DNA of 64,000 bases from Atrichornis clamosus (GCA_013400975.1 WBMZ01002995.1:62001-126000); one strand, 5' to 3'. Counted from the first letter of the stretch, positions 40,801 through 52,546 are shown. Program-made: numbers and translations. The notes: generated by a model from the sequence alone, not told the origin.

Positions 40801-43800
40801 TGATAGGCACAGAGAACATGGTTAGGACCAGCAGTTCCTGGCTTTTTCACAAACATGGTGCAGGCAGAGGCAAAGCAGGAGGAAGCACAGTGAGTCAAAG
40901 AAGGCTCTCCCCTCCTTCTTCCAGCCTAGAATTTCTTAATCAGGGAATGATCATCACTGAACACCTTGCAAAAATGTCTCTGGAGATCAGGAGGGAGCAT
41001 GCAAGAGCTGTGACTACCTTATTTTCCTCTGATTTATCTTCCTCAAGTGCTTGACATATGTCCTACCTCTTTTCTCTCCACAAAGCCATCCGAGCTGTTT
41101 CTCAGTGGCTTCCTCACAGAGCTGGGGGTTTCAGCAATAAATAGTTTGAGGGCAGTTTGAGGCTCTGAGATCGGAAGCCTCACCCTCTGCAGCCGAGACT
41201 CAGCATGCTCCACCCTAACGCTTTTTGGGCTGAAATCAGAAAGCTATTTTCAGAAATCAGATTCCTCAAAACTGAGAAAAATAAAACCTCAAACTTAAAT
41301 GCTACTCAGTGCTCACTGTCATATTTAAAGGCATAATTCTGTCTCTCGGGGTTAGAAAAACTGCAGGCATCTGTTCAAAAATGAGGCAATAAAGAGTTGG
41401 ATAATTCTCTGTCAGCTCTATTGCAAAAGGCTTGGAAAGCACTTCTTTATTGTATATCTGGAGTTCAAGATCATCTTTCCATCAGCATAACTGCAGAGTA
41501 CGGTCTGTAATCTTTTTTCAGTCTCATATTAAAGAAGAAAATACAAAACTGGAAAGCAAAATGAGGTGAGCTCTACTTCAGTGACACATCTTTTTAGTGT
41601 TTGTGGCTTTAAAAAGTTCTATGATAATTAGAACTTATGTGATTCATACTGTACAGTTTCATTTTAGTACTGCTTGGGTTAATTCACACTAGAAGGATGC
41701 AAAATTGCTATTATGAGACCAGTTAAGGAACTCAATTGCCAGTACAAAAGTGACACTTAGGTGTCTACTAATGTATAATATATCAGAAAGAAGAGTATCC
41801 AAGCTATTTGATGAATTTAAACCATACTAAGGAGACTTTTAAATTCCTTCTTCAATATAAACTGATCTCTAATTATCTGAATATTGTTTTAAATTTAAAA
41901 AGTCTTGACAAGGTTGAAAGGAACAAACCCTGATAAAACCTAATCAAAGAAATGCCTTTAATATTAAAACAAGTATTTCCCAGGGTATTTATTGAATAGG
42001 TTTCAGTTTTAGTTTTAATTCTATTTGAAGACATATTGGAATAAAGCCATGAGTCAGTTGCCCCACCAGATTATGCAATCATACATCCAGCAACCCTACA
42101 GGCACTGAAATAAAGACTGGCAATTTTTTGTTTACCCTTTGTTTATTTGCTTGCACCCACTGATAAACACTGGCAAAGATCATCTCAGGTAAAGCAGATA
42201 GAGGTGCTGCTACAGGGGGACACTGCTCTGTGTGAGATCATGTTTCTGCACGTAAAAGGAGGTTATTGAAGTCTTTGGATTCACTCCAGCTCTTGTTGAA
42301 ATCGTGGTAGAGTCCCTCTGGCTGGCACAGCAGGAATTGTACAATCTCCTTGTGCTCCAGTGCAACAGCCTGGATGCATGGGAGAGCAGTAAATACCATT
42401 TGTGGTCACTGTTTTTCTCATCAGACTTCACTCCCACTTTTAGAGAGAAAAAAAGCAGGAAAAAGCCTTGCTAGCTGTGCTACTTTCTACTGAAGGCATT
42501 TTTATAAAGTATTCTTTTTGAACATCAGTAAAATTCAAGATTCTCCTTGTTGAAAATTACTGTGATGATGGAAAGCTTTTTTCTGGTTTGGCAATGTGGT
42601 ATATTTTTCACCCCCTACTCTCTTGACTCTTTAAATAGCTTTTATTAATATAATCTATCCTCTTTATCTTGTTTTCCACACACAGAAAAAAATATCACAT
42701 AGACAATAGTTCATATGTATTTGTCAGATACTATGAGTTTTACTACTGCATTTCATACTAAGCTTCTAAAAATGTAAACAGGCACTGCTGTCTTAGAAAA
42801 GATGCTGCAAACTTCGTAAGTAGTACCCTACCTCCAAGAAAGCTCATTGAGCAAAACCATTGTAAATCATCTGGCAGATGTATTAAAGAATTTAAACTGT
42901 AGTTAATCTATTAAGGCCTTTAATGAGGATCTGGCCTGAGAAAATAACAAAGCTTAATATTCCTGCATGCTCACCAGCTCAAAGTTCAGCCCCATCAAGT
43001 CAGACAATGTGATGTGCTTGGAGTTGAAATTGCATTTAAAACCTTTCACACAAAAGCAGTTGGGCACCTAATCCGATTTGTCTGGAAGGGCACCAGTTTT
43101 TTTCATATTCATCTGAAATTACAGTCAGCACTGTCAGCACAAAGGGAACCTTCATTAAAAGTGACTTGTTTTATTCCCACATAATAGATACAATGTTCTA
43201 CATTTCATAAATTAGTCTTTAACTTGCATGAACTATCTCTCTTTTATGAATAGTTCACACATGAGCTGGGAATGCTCATTTCTCTGGCATTTATTTGGAA
43301 ATCACAGCTCATGATCACACCAGTGGCTAATGCTTTTATGCGTCTTCTTTACACAGACTACTTTTTAAATATCATTGCTGTTCATTAGGCTGTATACACT
43401 ATGATTAACCCCCCTTCTCCTCAGCAATTAAGTAAGCTATCAGATGATAGACATTACTGTACAGGACCACCATACACTGAAAAATGAGACTTACTCCAAC
43501 AGAAGCAAGTCTCTCTGTGCTAATTATTGCCAGTGATAGCCTTTCTTTCCGGAAAGATAATGTGGCAGATTTTGCTTTCAATAACACTGATGCAAATGCA
43601 TAATAATTCTGGTACATCTGCAATGTGGTTCTTCCAGATTCACGCAGTCAGAGCTGGACGGTGTTTCTCTAGTAGAACAGAGTTCTTGCCCCTGTCTGGG
43701 TCAGAACCGCTGCCCTCAGCAGTATGGCTGACTTAAAGCTTAGGGACAAAACCTCTCACCTGTGACCTGAGACATGAGTTTAGGGGTTCCATGTTTTCCA

Positions 43801-46327
43801 CCTCCTCAGCTGATGAGAAGTGAAAGAAAAACAGGAAGGCTTCTGGTAGTCAGAAATCTGACTCCCTGGATACAAGGCTGAACTCATTGTCTGTTTGCTC
43901 CTAAAGTATGGAAGTGTGAGAAAGCCATTTATTTGGGCAAATCACAGTTAAAATGGTATGTGGTGAAATTCTGCTTGCCATAATTTAGCTTATCAATAAA
44001 AATATTATGTGTTTCTACATGGATTTTTTTTCTTTTTTCTTCTTGACATTTAAAATTCCATTAAAATATAAAGATGAACTCACTCATCTACTCTGGAAAT
44101 ACTTTCTGAAGCAAATCCTTGAGTATTGCCACAGATCTATGATGAAGACTTGGTGCAGATTTACATTTTTATAGTTTTTATATAGTTCTTTGCAAGATAT
44201 CACTAAGACATGAACTGGAATTATGGGTCACAATGCAAATTAAAGAGAAGGGATGTTGCAATGTAGTTTATTCAACTCTGCTTATTCCAGCAACTACTTT
44301 TCAGTGGCAGGTATGACTGCCCTGTGCAAATCACTAGTCAGGAGTTTCAGTGGCAGCTTGCCTATGCAAACCCAACTGATTATAATCACTGCTTCCCTCC
44401 TCTGTAGTAGAAATTTGCACTGTGACACACAATACCAGATGCTGGACACTGGCTACTGTAATAAAAGTTAATTTGCAGGATGGTATGGGCTGCAATAATT
44501 TTCAATGTGGCAAAACACTAACAGTTGGCCCAACCTTGGGCCAGTGTTGTTTCATCAGCAAACTGAAAAAGGAAGTAAGTAATGAATCATATAAAAGGCT
44601 GTAGATGACAATTATTTAGATTAGACAAAGTCACAGGAGTCTGCAGGGATATTAAAGTAACCTAAGAACACAAAGCAGAGCAGCACAGTGACAGATGAAA
44701 TTCTTTTCAGCTAAAAAGAAAAAAATAGAGATTAAGGCATTTACCTGGAAATATGGTACAATTTATGTAATAGCCTCAATAAGCAACTGAGAAAACTTTC
44801 ATGACCTCCTCCTTTCCCTCCCCCTGCACTCCAGAATACTCTACAGCCTGCTCACTAGGAAACCCCGTGAAAATTATGGATTGTTTACATTAAATTTCTA
44901 TGTGATACCAGGTAGATAAGGGATTAAAAGTCAAGCTTGTGATATTTCACTGAGTACTCTAGCAGTGAGCCCTTAGACTTCAAATTATATTTTTATGCAA
45001 GAAGGTGCCTGTGGAGCTGCTGCATTACAAAGGGCTGCAGTGGCCACCGCAGAATCCTGGGTGCATCCCGGTCCACCAAGACAGCTCTTGCTAAGCCCCT
45101 GAGCTGGCACGAGCAGAAGAACCAACCACTTGGATCCTTTCCAGGACATGAGCTGGGTACCACATTGCTCAGGACATGTCATGATGTGTGACAAGGCACC
45201 CAGTTCTGAGATCAAAAAGTAAAATGAGTGGAGCTGCTCTCAGATTTGGGGCTCCCTGTAAATTCCAGTTTCACTTTGTATCCCATTCAAAGCTACTCCA
45301 ATGAAAGTCAAAGACCCAGAGAGATAAGAAGTAATAGTAATTTCTCAAACATTACCCCAAAGATTTTACTTCATGCTGTTGCTGTTAAAAGACAGCCATC
45401 CTCTACAGTTGAAAACTGTGTTTAATTGAGCTTTGACTTCCAAACAGGCTTGTGTTTTTATGAGGCATGGTCAGAACATGAAACAAATGCAGCCCCAAAT
45501 GTTAGTGTTAGGTATGAAAAAAATAATTCAGAGGACACTCTGGGCTGCTGCTCTAAACAGCACAGTCAAAATTCACAACCCATAGGAAGGCATACAGGCA
45601 ATGTCCACGGGTATCATGCCCTGGCTCCTCCAGGTAGTTTAAACTGGCCCCTTTCTGTTTGAAGGCTGGTTGCCAAGAGAAGAGATTTGGCATGAGACAA
45701 GCACGCAGAACTGTGTCACTAGTTACCTGCAACTTTCTGTCACAGAGTCTTCATTCATCTGCACTAAGCAATAGATGATTGAAGTAAGAAGGGGTTGAGA
45801 CCAAAAACCAGAAATGGAGTGGTAGGAGGACAATAGCAAGCAGAAACAACTGCTTTAATTGAAAATCCAGCAGTGAGAGAAACATCAGTAAGAAAAGCAA
45901 ATCTTGACTAGTTTGCCCACCATGTTCCCTCTCCAAAATAGGTATAAAGCACACACCTGAATTTTTCTAAGTGAAAGCCAATGTCATTTCAAGCAAATAG
46001 CCTGTTACCCACACAAATGATATTTGGGTAGCGCAACATCAAACAGGAGACCCAGCAGCAGACAATCAGCTTAACTAAGCACCCTTTGAGAACAGCTCTT
46101 TCGAGAGAGACGGCTGAGCTACACAAACTGCTGGGGATGAATGACATCAATGCAATTTATTGGCTTTCTTCAAATAAAGACCTCAGTGTAAGGAAATGAT
46201 TGAAGAGACAACTAAACTCTGTTAGAGTCATAATTAGCAAATAATAGGTTCCATTACACATATTGGTGTATACAACTCATTCAGGATAATGACAGAACAA
46301 GCTCTCTTTTTTTTCCACAAAAAATAT

Positions 46328-46333
46328 TTTATT
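46328..46333 (-). promoter_or_regulatory. Candidate distal TFPI2 poly(A) signal
   Basis: The plus-strand tttatt reads AATAAA on the minus strand, about 1 kb downstream of the TFPI2 stop codon. It is one of two plausible signals, and which one is used cannot be told from sequence. Confidence 0.35.
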
Positions 46334-46690
46334 AACATTACTTATGCATTTATATTTAGAAAATATTGTAGGTGAAATTAATTGAAATTCAGACATGACT
46401 GAAATACAAAACATAAAAGAATGTGCAATAGTATCACCATAGGCATAACCTACCATAAGAAATAAAACAGTGCCTCCAAAGAGGAATTACTCTTTTGCAG
46501 AAGAAATTTGCAGAAACTTCTGCTGTTCTGCTTTAACAGCCACTGCATTAGCACAATTATCAAGATCCTCTGCAGATGTAATCAGCATAGCTCCATTAAA
46601 ATCAGTAAAAATATGCTGATTTATGCCATATGAAGATCTGGAGTAAATGAGCAAAAATTTCAAATGTCATGAAAAAGTAATGGCTACATT

Positions 46691-46701
46691 TTTATTTTAA
46701 T
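46691..46701 (-). promoter_or_regulatory. Candidate proximal TFPI2 poly(A) signal
   Basis: On the minus strand the overlapping motifs ATTAAA and AATAAA occur together, about 650 nt downstream of the TFPI2 stop codon. This would give a 3' UTR of roughly 0.65 kb, a reasonable length for this gene. Confidence 0.45.
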
Positions 46702-46957
46702 ACACAACTAGCTTATTCATTGCCTTTGTCATAATGTTTATCAAGGTATCCCTATTCCCAGTTCTGTCTTGTGGGATGAGCTGCATTTAAATTTATACTT
46801 CTTTTACTGTTATGAAGGCTTCTGAAAGCCTTGACTATGAGTGTTAACTGTAAAGGATGATCTATTTAAATGATAGTGCCAAAGTATGTAAATGGCAGGG
46901 CAATAATCTCTGAACACCCTTGTGAAAAGTTCCTTTTCTTTAGTAAGCAGAGAATGC

Positions 46958-46980
46958 AAAAAAAAAAAAAAAATTAAAAA
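46958..46980. repeat. Poly(A) tract in TFPI2 3' flank
   Basis: A run of about 16 A followed by ttaaaaa lies within the probable TFPI2 3' UTR. It reads as a poly(U) tract in the transcript. It is a simple repeat, and no retroposon body was recognised next to it. Confidence 0.7.
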
Positions 46981-47343
46981 TCCATGGTAGACTTTCAGCA
47001 TTGTACTCTCCTTAGTTATACTAAGAGACAATTGATTTTTCAAATCTTAATTGATTTGCAACAGCTGAAATATTCTCCCAAGGCAGTACTAACATTCCCC
47101 CCATAAAAACATGGAAATCTAAACACCTGTCTTTGCCAAAGCATTCTTGCAAAGACAACAGAGCAGAAGAACCAAATTCAGGTAGATTCTTCTATTAAAC
47201 TCAGTTCCTTATAAAAAAGTAAGTTGAATAAAAAGCAGTCCTGAAAGACAGAACTATGTCAGTATAAAACTTTGTGGAAAATATCTTACAAAAGAAAGTG
47301 GAATCAACAAAAGGTGTTTCGAACATCCAAGTGCACATCAGCT

Positions 47344-47447
47344 TTAAGACTTCAGGTTGTATGTCTGAGGTTTTTTAATCAGTTTTCTCACTAGTTTTCT
47401 GCGGAATACATTTGTTGGCTTGTTGATTCTTGGTTTCTGATTTCCTG
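47344..47447 (-). CDS. TFPI2: TFPI2 coding exon 5: basic C-terminal tail
   Basis: The terminal coding exon is too short for simple frame searches. It begins at a TTGTTTTGTTAG acceptor and encodes 34 residues including FRRKLVRKLIKKP, ending LKS and TAA (47346-47344). The cluster of Arg and Lys matches the basic tail that binds heparan sulphate and matrix in mammalian TFPI2. The acceptor is a NAGNAG tandem (TAGCAG), so a form starting at 47444 that lacks one residue is possible. Phase and tail composition support the call, but the exon was joined by reading, not by transcript evidence. Confidence 0.85.
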
Positions 47448-50400
47448 CTAACAAAACAAAGGAAGCAGTTAGGGAAACAGCATGACAAAACTGTTACTAC
47501 TCTTTATTGTTTGGGGTTTTTTTTTCATTTTATGCTGTTCAAGCAGTTGTCCAATAATAACAAACATATCAGAAACTGTAAAATGTGTTCTGCACTCCTT
47601 ATTTTCACACTGTAAGGTCTCCAATGTGTTCACATTTGGCAATGGAATCCTACTTTGCTACTCTTTTCCTGAGCAGGCATCAAAGTCTTTTCTAGCTGTC
47701 CTGTAGTGATAGCAGAATGAAACTAAATACACTGCTCTCTATTAAAAAAACCCAAACCCAACAACCAAACAAAAAACCACACACAAACAAAAAACCCCAA
47801 ACTATTCTTACATTTCTCTGAACAGTGGGGCAAAGACTAAAACATAGCCAGTGCTTGCAGGAGATGAAAAGATAAGATGATTTGGGTTTTTGTACAAAGC
47901 TCACAGAAGCTGCAGGGTGGCCTAAGACAGTTGGCGTTATCTCCAGAAACACTTACAAAGGCTGCATGAATTGTGTCAGTGAATTTCAGAAAACAAGTAC
48001 TCTGTGACTTTCACTGGAAATCTTTGTCTTTATGCTATCTATTTACCAGCACACAGAGCAATTGTGGCCAGTTCCCAATCCTTTTGCTGTCACCCCAACA
48101 CATTTGCTTCCTTTTCCAATATAAACTTTTTAAAATGAAATTAACAAGAAACTTTTTCATTCAAAACACTATAGGTTAATTTAATGAGCAGTTGTATATT
48201 TGCACAGGGAAGGTCAACTGAATTCAACTTGAGACTCCAAAAGGTAACAGGAAAGATGCTGAAGAGGAAATTATGGAAGCAGGAGAGGAGGAGTGGCTTA
48301 AGTTGCCTGAATTATTTACTTCATGCTGCTGTGCACTCCCAAGCTATAGAAATGAATATGCATAGCATAACCTTAATTAGCACTAATTACATCCTTAACT
48401 TTGGTCTTTGGCTGTACCAAGCCTTACTGAATTGTGAAATCTAGAAGTTGGTGAAAAATCTTGTAACTGATACTTTAGGTGTGGCTATCTGGTGCTCTAG
48501 TTACAAGACAGACATTTCCTTACCTCTTTCTTCCACAGAGAAAAAAAAATAAAGAGAGAGAGAAGGAAGTGAGGAAGAGGGAACCCCCAGGTGAATCTGG
48601 CTGGGCGTGGGCAGGAGCAGTGTGGAGGAGAGACGCTGAAGAGGCAGTTTCCTTCCTCCTCTCTTCCCTGCACACTCCAGACTGGAGCCTGGCCCTACCA
48701 CTTCACAGGTAGTAACAGATGTAAATTAGATAATCACAAGCATCTCAGATAAACTTAGCATACTATTAGAGACTCTCCCACAATAGAACAATGGCAGAGA
48801 CACACTCAGACTTGTCACCCACAAAAGTATTACTGTCATGACTAACTGGCAGGCAATATTTTTATTTCTGAGAACTGTGCTCAGGGTGCAATCCTTGCCC
48901 CAACCCTGGATTTCCAGCCCAGTACTGAAGACTCATCTCCCAACTTAAGCCTTCTGACTACCCATCTTCAGTAATGAAACAGTCGAACCTTGTGCATTAT
49001 CACATTTAAAACAGTGCTACTTTTTAGCTTTTGCTTTTTTTTCCCAAAGGCAGTGTACATGCTAGATACAGCCTTAAATTTTTTTGCCTTTAGTATCAAT
49101 TTTAAAAATACTGTGCTATGTCTGCTTCCTAAGTGTTCTGGGGAACAACACACAATTATGCTTTTCTCTCTCATTTATTTTCATATCAGACGAATTAAAC
49201 TAGAGTATTAAAACTTACAATAGCTGGTATGAACATATGACTGCAAGTAAAAGCACAACTGTTTTGATTTACAAGCACAGCCAGTAGCTGGTTTGAATAA
49301 AACCATTAGGAAAAATCAATCATCATTCCAAGCCTTCCCCACACAGCCACAGAAACAGCACAACTGACGAGGCAAAAATCTTTAGTAATGGAAATAGGAA
49401 ATGTGAGTAGATAACAGGGAATTGAGGTAGGATAGTAACTTCTGAAAATGCAAAGGAAAAAAGTAAATTGATTTCACAACTGACTTTAATCCTATTCGAA
49501 AATATCCAGAATAAAAGCATACTTTAATTAGTGGTCATGCAGATACTGAACAGTTTAAAGACTGATTCCTTGTGGGCTCTAGAAAGCTGGCTTAGTCTTT
49601 TTGTGTGCCCTTCTCAATACTTCATTCAAGTATGGTGCAACCACCTCACATCACACTGATCTTGCCAGAAGGATTTAGCACTGCATTTCAATTTTCCCTG
49701 CCTTTGAAAACATCAAGTCCAAAATGCAAAAAGCATATCCCTGTAGCAAGCCAAGGTGAGTAAAAGAACACCGCGACCACTTGTTACTGGTACATGGATT
49801 GCTTTATCTACTTGTGACTGACAAAATAAAAACCCTTACCTTTTCTACAGACATTGTAGCAATCCGTTTCAGTAACGAAGTTGTTGGCATTTCCACCACA
49901 GCCAGTATATTTGAACTCTTTACACGACTTAGTCTTGGTGTCATAGTAATAGCGAGGCACAGAAGAGGAACACAATCCTTCATCCTTTGGGCTATAGCAT
50001 AACAAGGGACCAGCTTGGAAAAAAAAGGACAAGTGAAAAAAGAAAGAGAGAAAGAAAAATTACATAAATGTAGTCTCTGTGTGTGGCTTCTTAAAATTGA
50101 CCCTGTAATACGTTTTGTGTCTAAACAGCTCTCTTTCCCCTTGAATTGACTATTACCAATGACTTCAGAGACTTTCTACTTCTTATTCCTGTGAGTTGTG
50201 AATTTCAGAAAGCAACTGACCATCCCAGAAAACAGGATTATTATCCCGTAAGTGAAATTCATCAGCTTTCTCCATTTGTTGTGCCATACATATGTCCGCT
50301 AAGATATTTACATAATCTTATTCCATATATATAAAAGCACAACAATAATTTCAGTGGAACAACCTCTGTAGAGAGAAAAGAAAGGCACAACTTTGCTATG

Positions 50401-52211
50401 ATTTTGCCAGCAAATTCTGTCTGCTTGTAGCAAAAAGTACCACTACTTTCCTCAAGAGGATGTTTCATTTTGCCCCAGCAAAATTTTATTTTTTCTGCTG
50501 TAGACTCTTTATCAACCCATTAGATATGCAACAGAGAAATTAAAAATAATTCGGCTTTCACCTAAGAAAATGCTGACAATCTGCCATCAGCCACAAATAA
50601 ATGCCATCAAGCATTAATAGAGCTTAGGCAGTGACAGCTTTTATACATTCTGGTAGATCTTCAAAGATCCTATCTTGCACTGGATATTAATCTGGTGTTT
50701 GTGTCAATACTTAGCTATATTCACTTGCTCATAATTACCACCATTCTTATTTAAAGCTTTAATGGAGAGACAGTGAAAAAACCACACCAGGCAAAACACT
50801 TTTATCAGAAGCTGAGCTCTTGAGTGCCAAAAACCTGAACACCATCTCTCAGGCCTGAATTTTAGAAAGGTAATTCTACTTTATATTACAGTACCACTTC
50901 CCTGAACATGACTGCCACAATGTCTGACACAGATGTCCAACCTTATTCTTTCCCTTCTGATACACCTTCCAGCTCTCTCGAAGTCAAAAAATCAGTTGGA
51001 TATAGCTGTGGGTGTATTTAAGATCACAGCATTTTAGCTCTTTCAGTAACAGCGGAGACAAGTAACATATTAAAGTGGACAATACAAACATCTGTTTCAC
51101 TCAGGTCTTCAAAAATACCACTGTATGGGTATTCAGAGGAAAATATCAAAAAAAGTATCATCTTCATATCACTTTCAAGCCATCTATTTTATTAAAAATT
51201 TGGAACAACCATTACTTCTTTCTGGCAGACAGTGGTCCACACAAGACTGCAAATCTCTGAAGTTGTTGCCATTTCCGTAACAGCCACCGTAGATGAATTC
51301 CTCACACCTCATCGAGCTCAAGTTAAAGGCATATCTTCTTATATAACTCCTGCAAGGTCCTCCATCAGCCTCCATCCGGCATAATTTGGGCACTTCTGCA
51401 GAAAAAATAATTTCATCCTCTGTAAAATCAACCCTTCATGCTTCGCATACAGAACAACATGGCAGAATAGGCAAAACACTGTTACTTCAGCTGCAGGCAA
51501 GTCCCAGCTCATCCCACCTGCATTTACTGGACAAATCCAATGCATGGATTAGCAGGTAAGTGCAATATTAAACTACATTTAAAATATTAATAGACAAATT
51601 CCACATATCATCTCTGCGCCAACTCACTCTGGTTTCTCTGTCTAAAACTGAGCTCAGCAAGGAGCCGCACCGAGCAGGAGGGACATCAGTTGGAGTCGAT
51701 GACCTTAAGGGTCTTTTCCAACCTAAACAATTCTATGTTTCTATGACTCTGTGATACACCGGGTGGGTGCAAAGCGTCCCGCAGACCACGCCGCATCCCC
51801 TCTACGCGCCCCGGGGCCCTGTGAGGCACCGCCGGCCCCTGGACTCACTCTTGATGGTCCAGCAGCTCTTCTCGCAGTCGTCGAAGGTGAGGAAGTTGTT
51901 GGCGTTGCCGTAGCAGCCCCCGTAGGTGAACTCCTGGCAGCTCTGCGTGTGCCGGTCATAGTACCAGCGCGGCACCAGGGCGCGGCAGGGCCCGTCGTCG
52001 GGGGGTAGCAGGCAGGCGCGCTGCTTCTCTGCGGAGACACCAGCGACCGGGGCTGAGGCCACCGCGCCGACGGGGGCGGCCCCAGCCCCGCGCAGCCCCC
52101 GCGGGGTCCCACCGAGAGCCCGCTCCTACCTGTGAGGGTGCGCTGGGCCAGGGCGGCGCAGGCCAGCGGCAGCAGCAGCGCGGGCAGCGGCAGGCGGCGG
52201 CCGGCGGCCAT
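47344..52211 (-). CDS. TFPI2: Tissue factor pathway inhibitor 2, five coding exons
   Basis: TFPI2 encodes a secreted Kunitz-type serine-protease inhibitor that acts in the extracellular matrix, in mammals mainly against plasmin and trypsin-like enzymes. Five minus-strand exons join cleanly: 52211-52130, 52028-51849, 51395-51216, 50013-49840 and 47447-47344 (82+180+180+174+104 = 720 nt), giving 239 residues and a stop (human is 235). A signal peptide (1-22, ALA|Q) is followed by Kunitz domains at about 33-83, 93-143 and 153-203, each with six cysteines, and then a Lys/Arg-rich tail (206-239). All introns are phase 1 with GT/AG ends. P1 residues are Arg43, Arg103 and Ser163, and an NLSS glycosylation site lies at Asn112. 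Domain order and the basic tail fit TFPI2 better than TFPI1, as does the position next to GNG11. No frameshift or premature stop was seen, so the gene looks intact. Expression is probably driven by the CpG-island promoter upstream. Confidence 0.96.
47448..49839 (-). other. TFPI2: TFPI2 intron 4
   Basis: This 2.4-kb phase-1 intron lies between Kunitz domain 3 and the tail exon. It holds an A/C-rich tract (47743-47803), a short A and GA repeat (about 48540-48565) and a purine-rich patch near 48.57-48.71 kb. No additional exon is required for the protein and none was recognised. Confidence 0.8.
47743..47803. repeat. A/C-rich low-complexity tract in TFPI2 intron 4
   Basis: The plus strand shows runs such as aaacccaaacccaacaacc followed by repeated caaaaaacc. 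On the transcribed strand it is G/T-rich. It is a simple low-complexity tract. Confidence 0.65.
49840..50013 (-). CDS. TFPI2: TFPI2 coding exon 4: Kunitz domain 3
   Basis: The exon is 174 nt, phase 1 at both ends, with a TTTTTCCAAG acceptor and an AAAG|GTAAGG donor. It encodes Kunitz domain 3 (C153, C162, C178, C186, C199, C203) with the strongly conserved start CYSPKDEGLC and core YTGCGGNANNF. P1 is Ser163, as in mammals, so weak trypsin-type inhibition would be expected from this domain. Confidence 0.95.
50014..51215 (-). other. TFPI2: TFPI2 intron 3
   Basis: This 1.2-kb phase-1 intron lies between Kunitz domains 2 and 3. It is AT-rich with a purine-rich block just upstream of the exon 4 acceptor. 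No repeat family or extra exon was recognised. Confidence 0.8.
51216..51395 (-). CDS. TFPI2: TFPI2 coding exon 3: Kunitz domain 2
   Basis: The exon is 180 nt, phase 1 at both ends, with a TTCTGCAG acceptor and an AGAA|GTAATG donor. It encodes Kunitz domain 2 (C93, C102, C118, C126, C139, C143). The loop GGPCRSY places Arg103 at P1, and the YGGCYGNGNNF core has canonical spacing. In the human protein this domain has Glu at P1 and an irregular core and is considered poorly inhibitory, so the domain in this species looks more functional. NLSS (Asn112) is a likely N-glycosylation site. Confidence 0.95.
51690..51752 (+). mobile_element. CR1 LINE 3' end in TFPI2 intron 2
   Basis: The CR1 terminus (gtcgatgaccttaagggtc, then ttttccaacctaaacaattctatg and a second imperfect tail unit) sits in TFPI2 intron 2. 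It runs opposite to the gene and ends about 97 bp from the exon 2 donor. The 5' boundary is uncertain and may extend to about 51683. The tail copies attctatg and ttctatga are still recognisable. Confidence 0.85.
51849..52028 (-). CDS. TFPI2: TFPI2 coding exon 2: Kunitz domain 1
   Basis: The exon is bounded by a TCCGCAG acceptor and an A|GTGAGT donor and is exactly 180 nt long, one symmetric module. It encodes Kunitz domain 1 with the cysteine order C33, C42, C58, C66, C79 and C83. The reactive loop GPCRAL puts Arg43 at P1, as in mammals where this domain does most of the inhibition. The YGGCYGNANNF core is canonical. Confidence 0.95.
52130..52211 (-). CDS. TFPI2: TFPI2 coding exon 1: signal peptide
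   Basis: Coding starts at ATG 52211-52209 in a good context (GCC before, G after). The 27 full codons encode two arginines, a leucine/alanine-rich core (LPALLLPLACAALA) and a likely signal-peptidase site after Ala22. The exon ends in phase 1 at a CAG|GTAGGA donor. No better in-frame upstream ATG was seen, and the TATA-like box sits only about 70 bp upstream, which supports this start. Confidence 0.93.
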
Positions 52212-52276
52212 GGCGTAGCGAGCTGGCGGCAGCGGGGTCCCGGGAGCGAACGGCGCTTCCCCGTCCGACGGCAGCG

Positions 52277-52285
52277 CCTTTTATG
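52277..52285 (-). promoter_or_regulatory. TFPI2: TATA-like box of TFPI2
   Basis: The minus strand reads CATAAAAGG here, 66 bp before the TFPI2 ATG. Transcription would be expected to start near 52250, leaving a 5' UTR of about 40 nt. Confidence 0.6.
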
Positions 52286-52546
52286 CTCCGAGGCGGCTTC
52301 CCCGGGCCGCCTCCTTGCGCAGGTGGTGGGAGGAGAAGGTCTGATTCAGCGGGGCAGAAGGTCCCCGCTGACCCGGCCGTCACCGGGGCGCGGAAAACTC
52401 CGCGATGCGTGAGTCCGGGGGGGCGCGGGCAGCCCCGCGCCCCTCCCCGCCGCCGTCGGGGGGAGCCGCCGGGGCAGGGCAGGGGCGCCGCCGGGGCTGG
52501 CTCCCCGTAGGGCTGCACCGCCCACAGCGGAGGGGCCTCCGCTCCC

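Larger units (their letters stand above)
23050..46320. other. Long intergenic stretch, no supported gene
   Basis: About 23 kb of AT-rich DNA contains no exon chain or recognisable protein family. The open frames are short and unrelated to known families by eye. Points of structure are a WD40-like peptide in a broken frame near 26.4 kb, a doubtful old CR1 remnant near 40.75-40.80 kb, and A-rich tracts near 34.27-34.30 and 37.38-37.40 kb. A modestly GC-richer patch near 40.32-40.57 kb has open frames in more than one phase and no domain. Enhancers or non-coding RNAs could be present but cannot be called from sequence alone. Confidence 0.55.

Noticed and set aside
1..46320. Search for CALCR exons expected by human synteny
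   Set aside because: No signal-peptide exon, hormone-receptor cysteine pattern or seven-helix segment was recognised on either strand.
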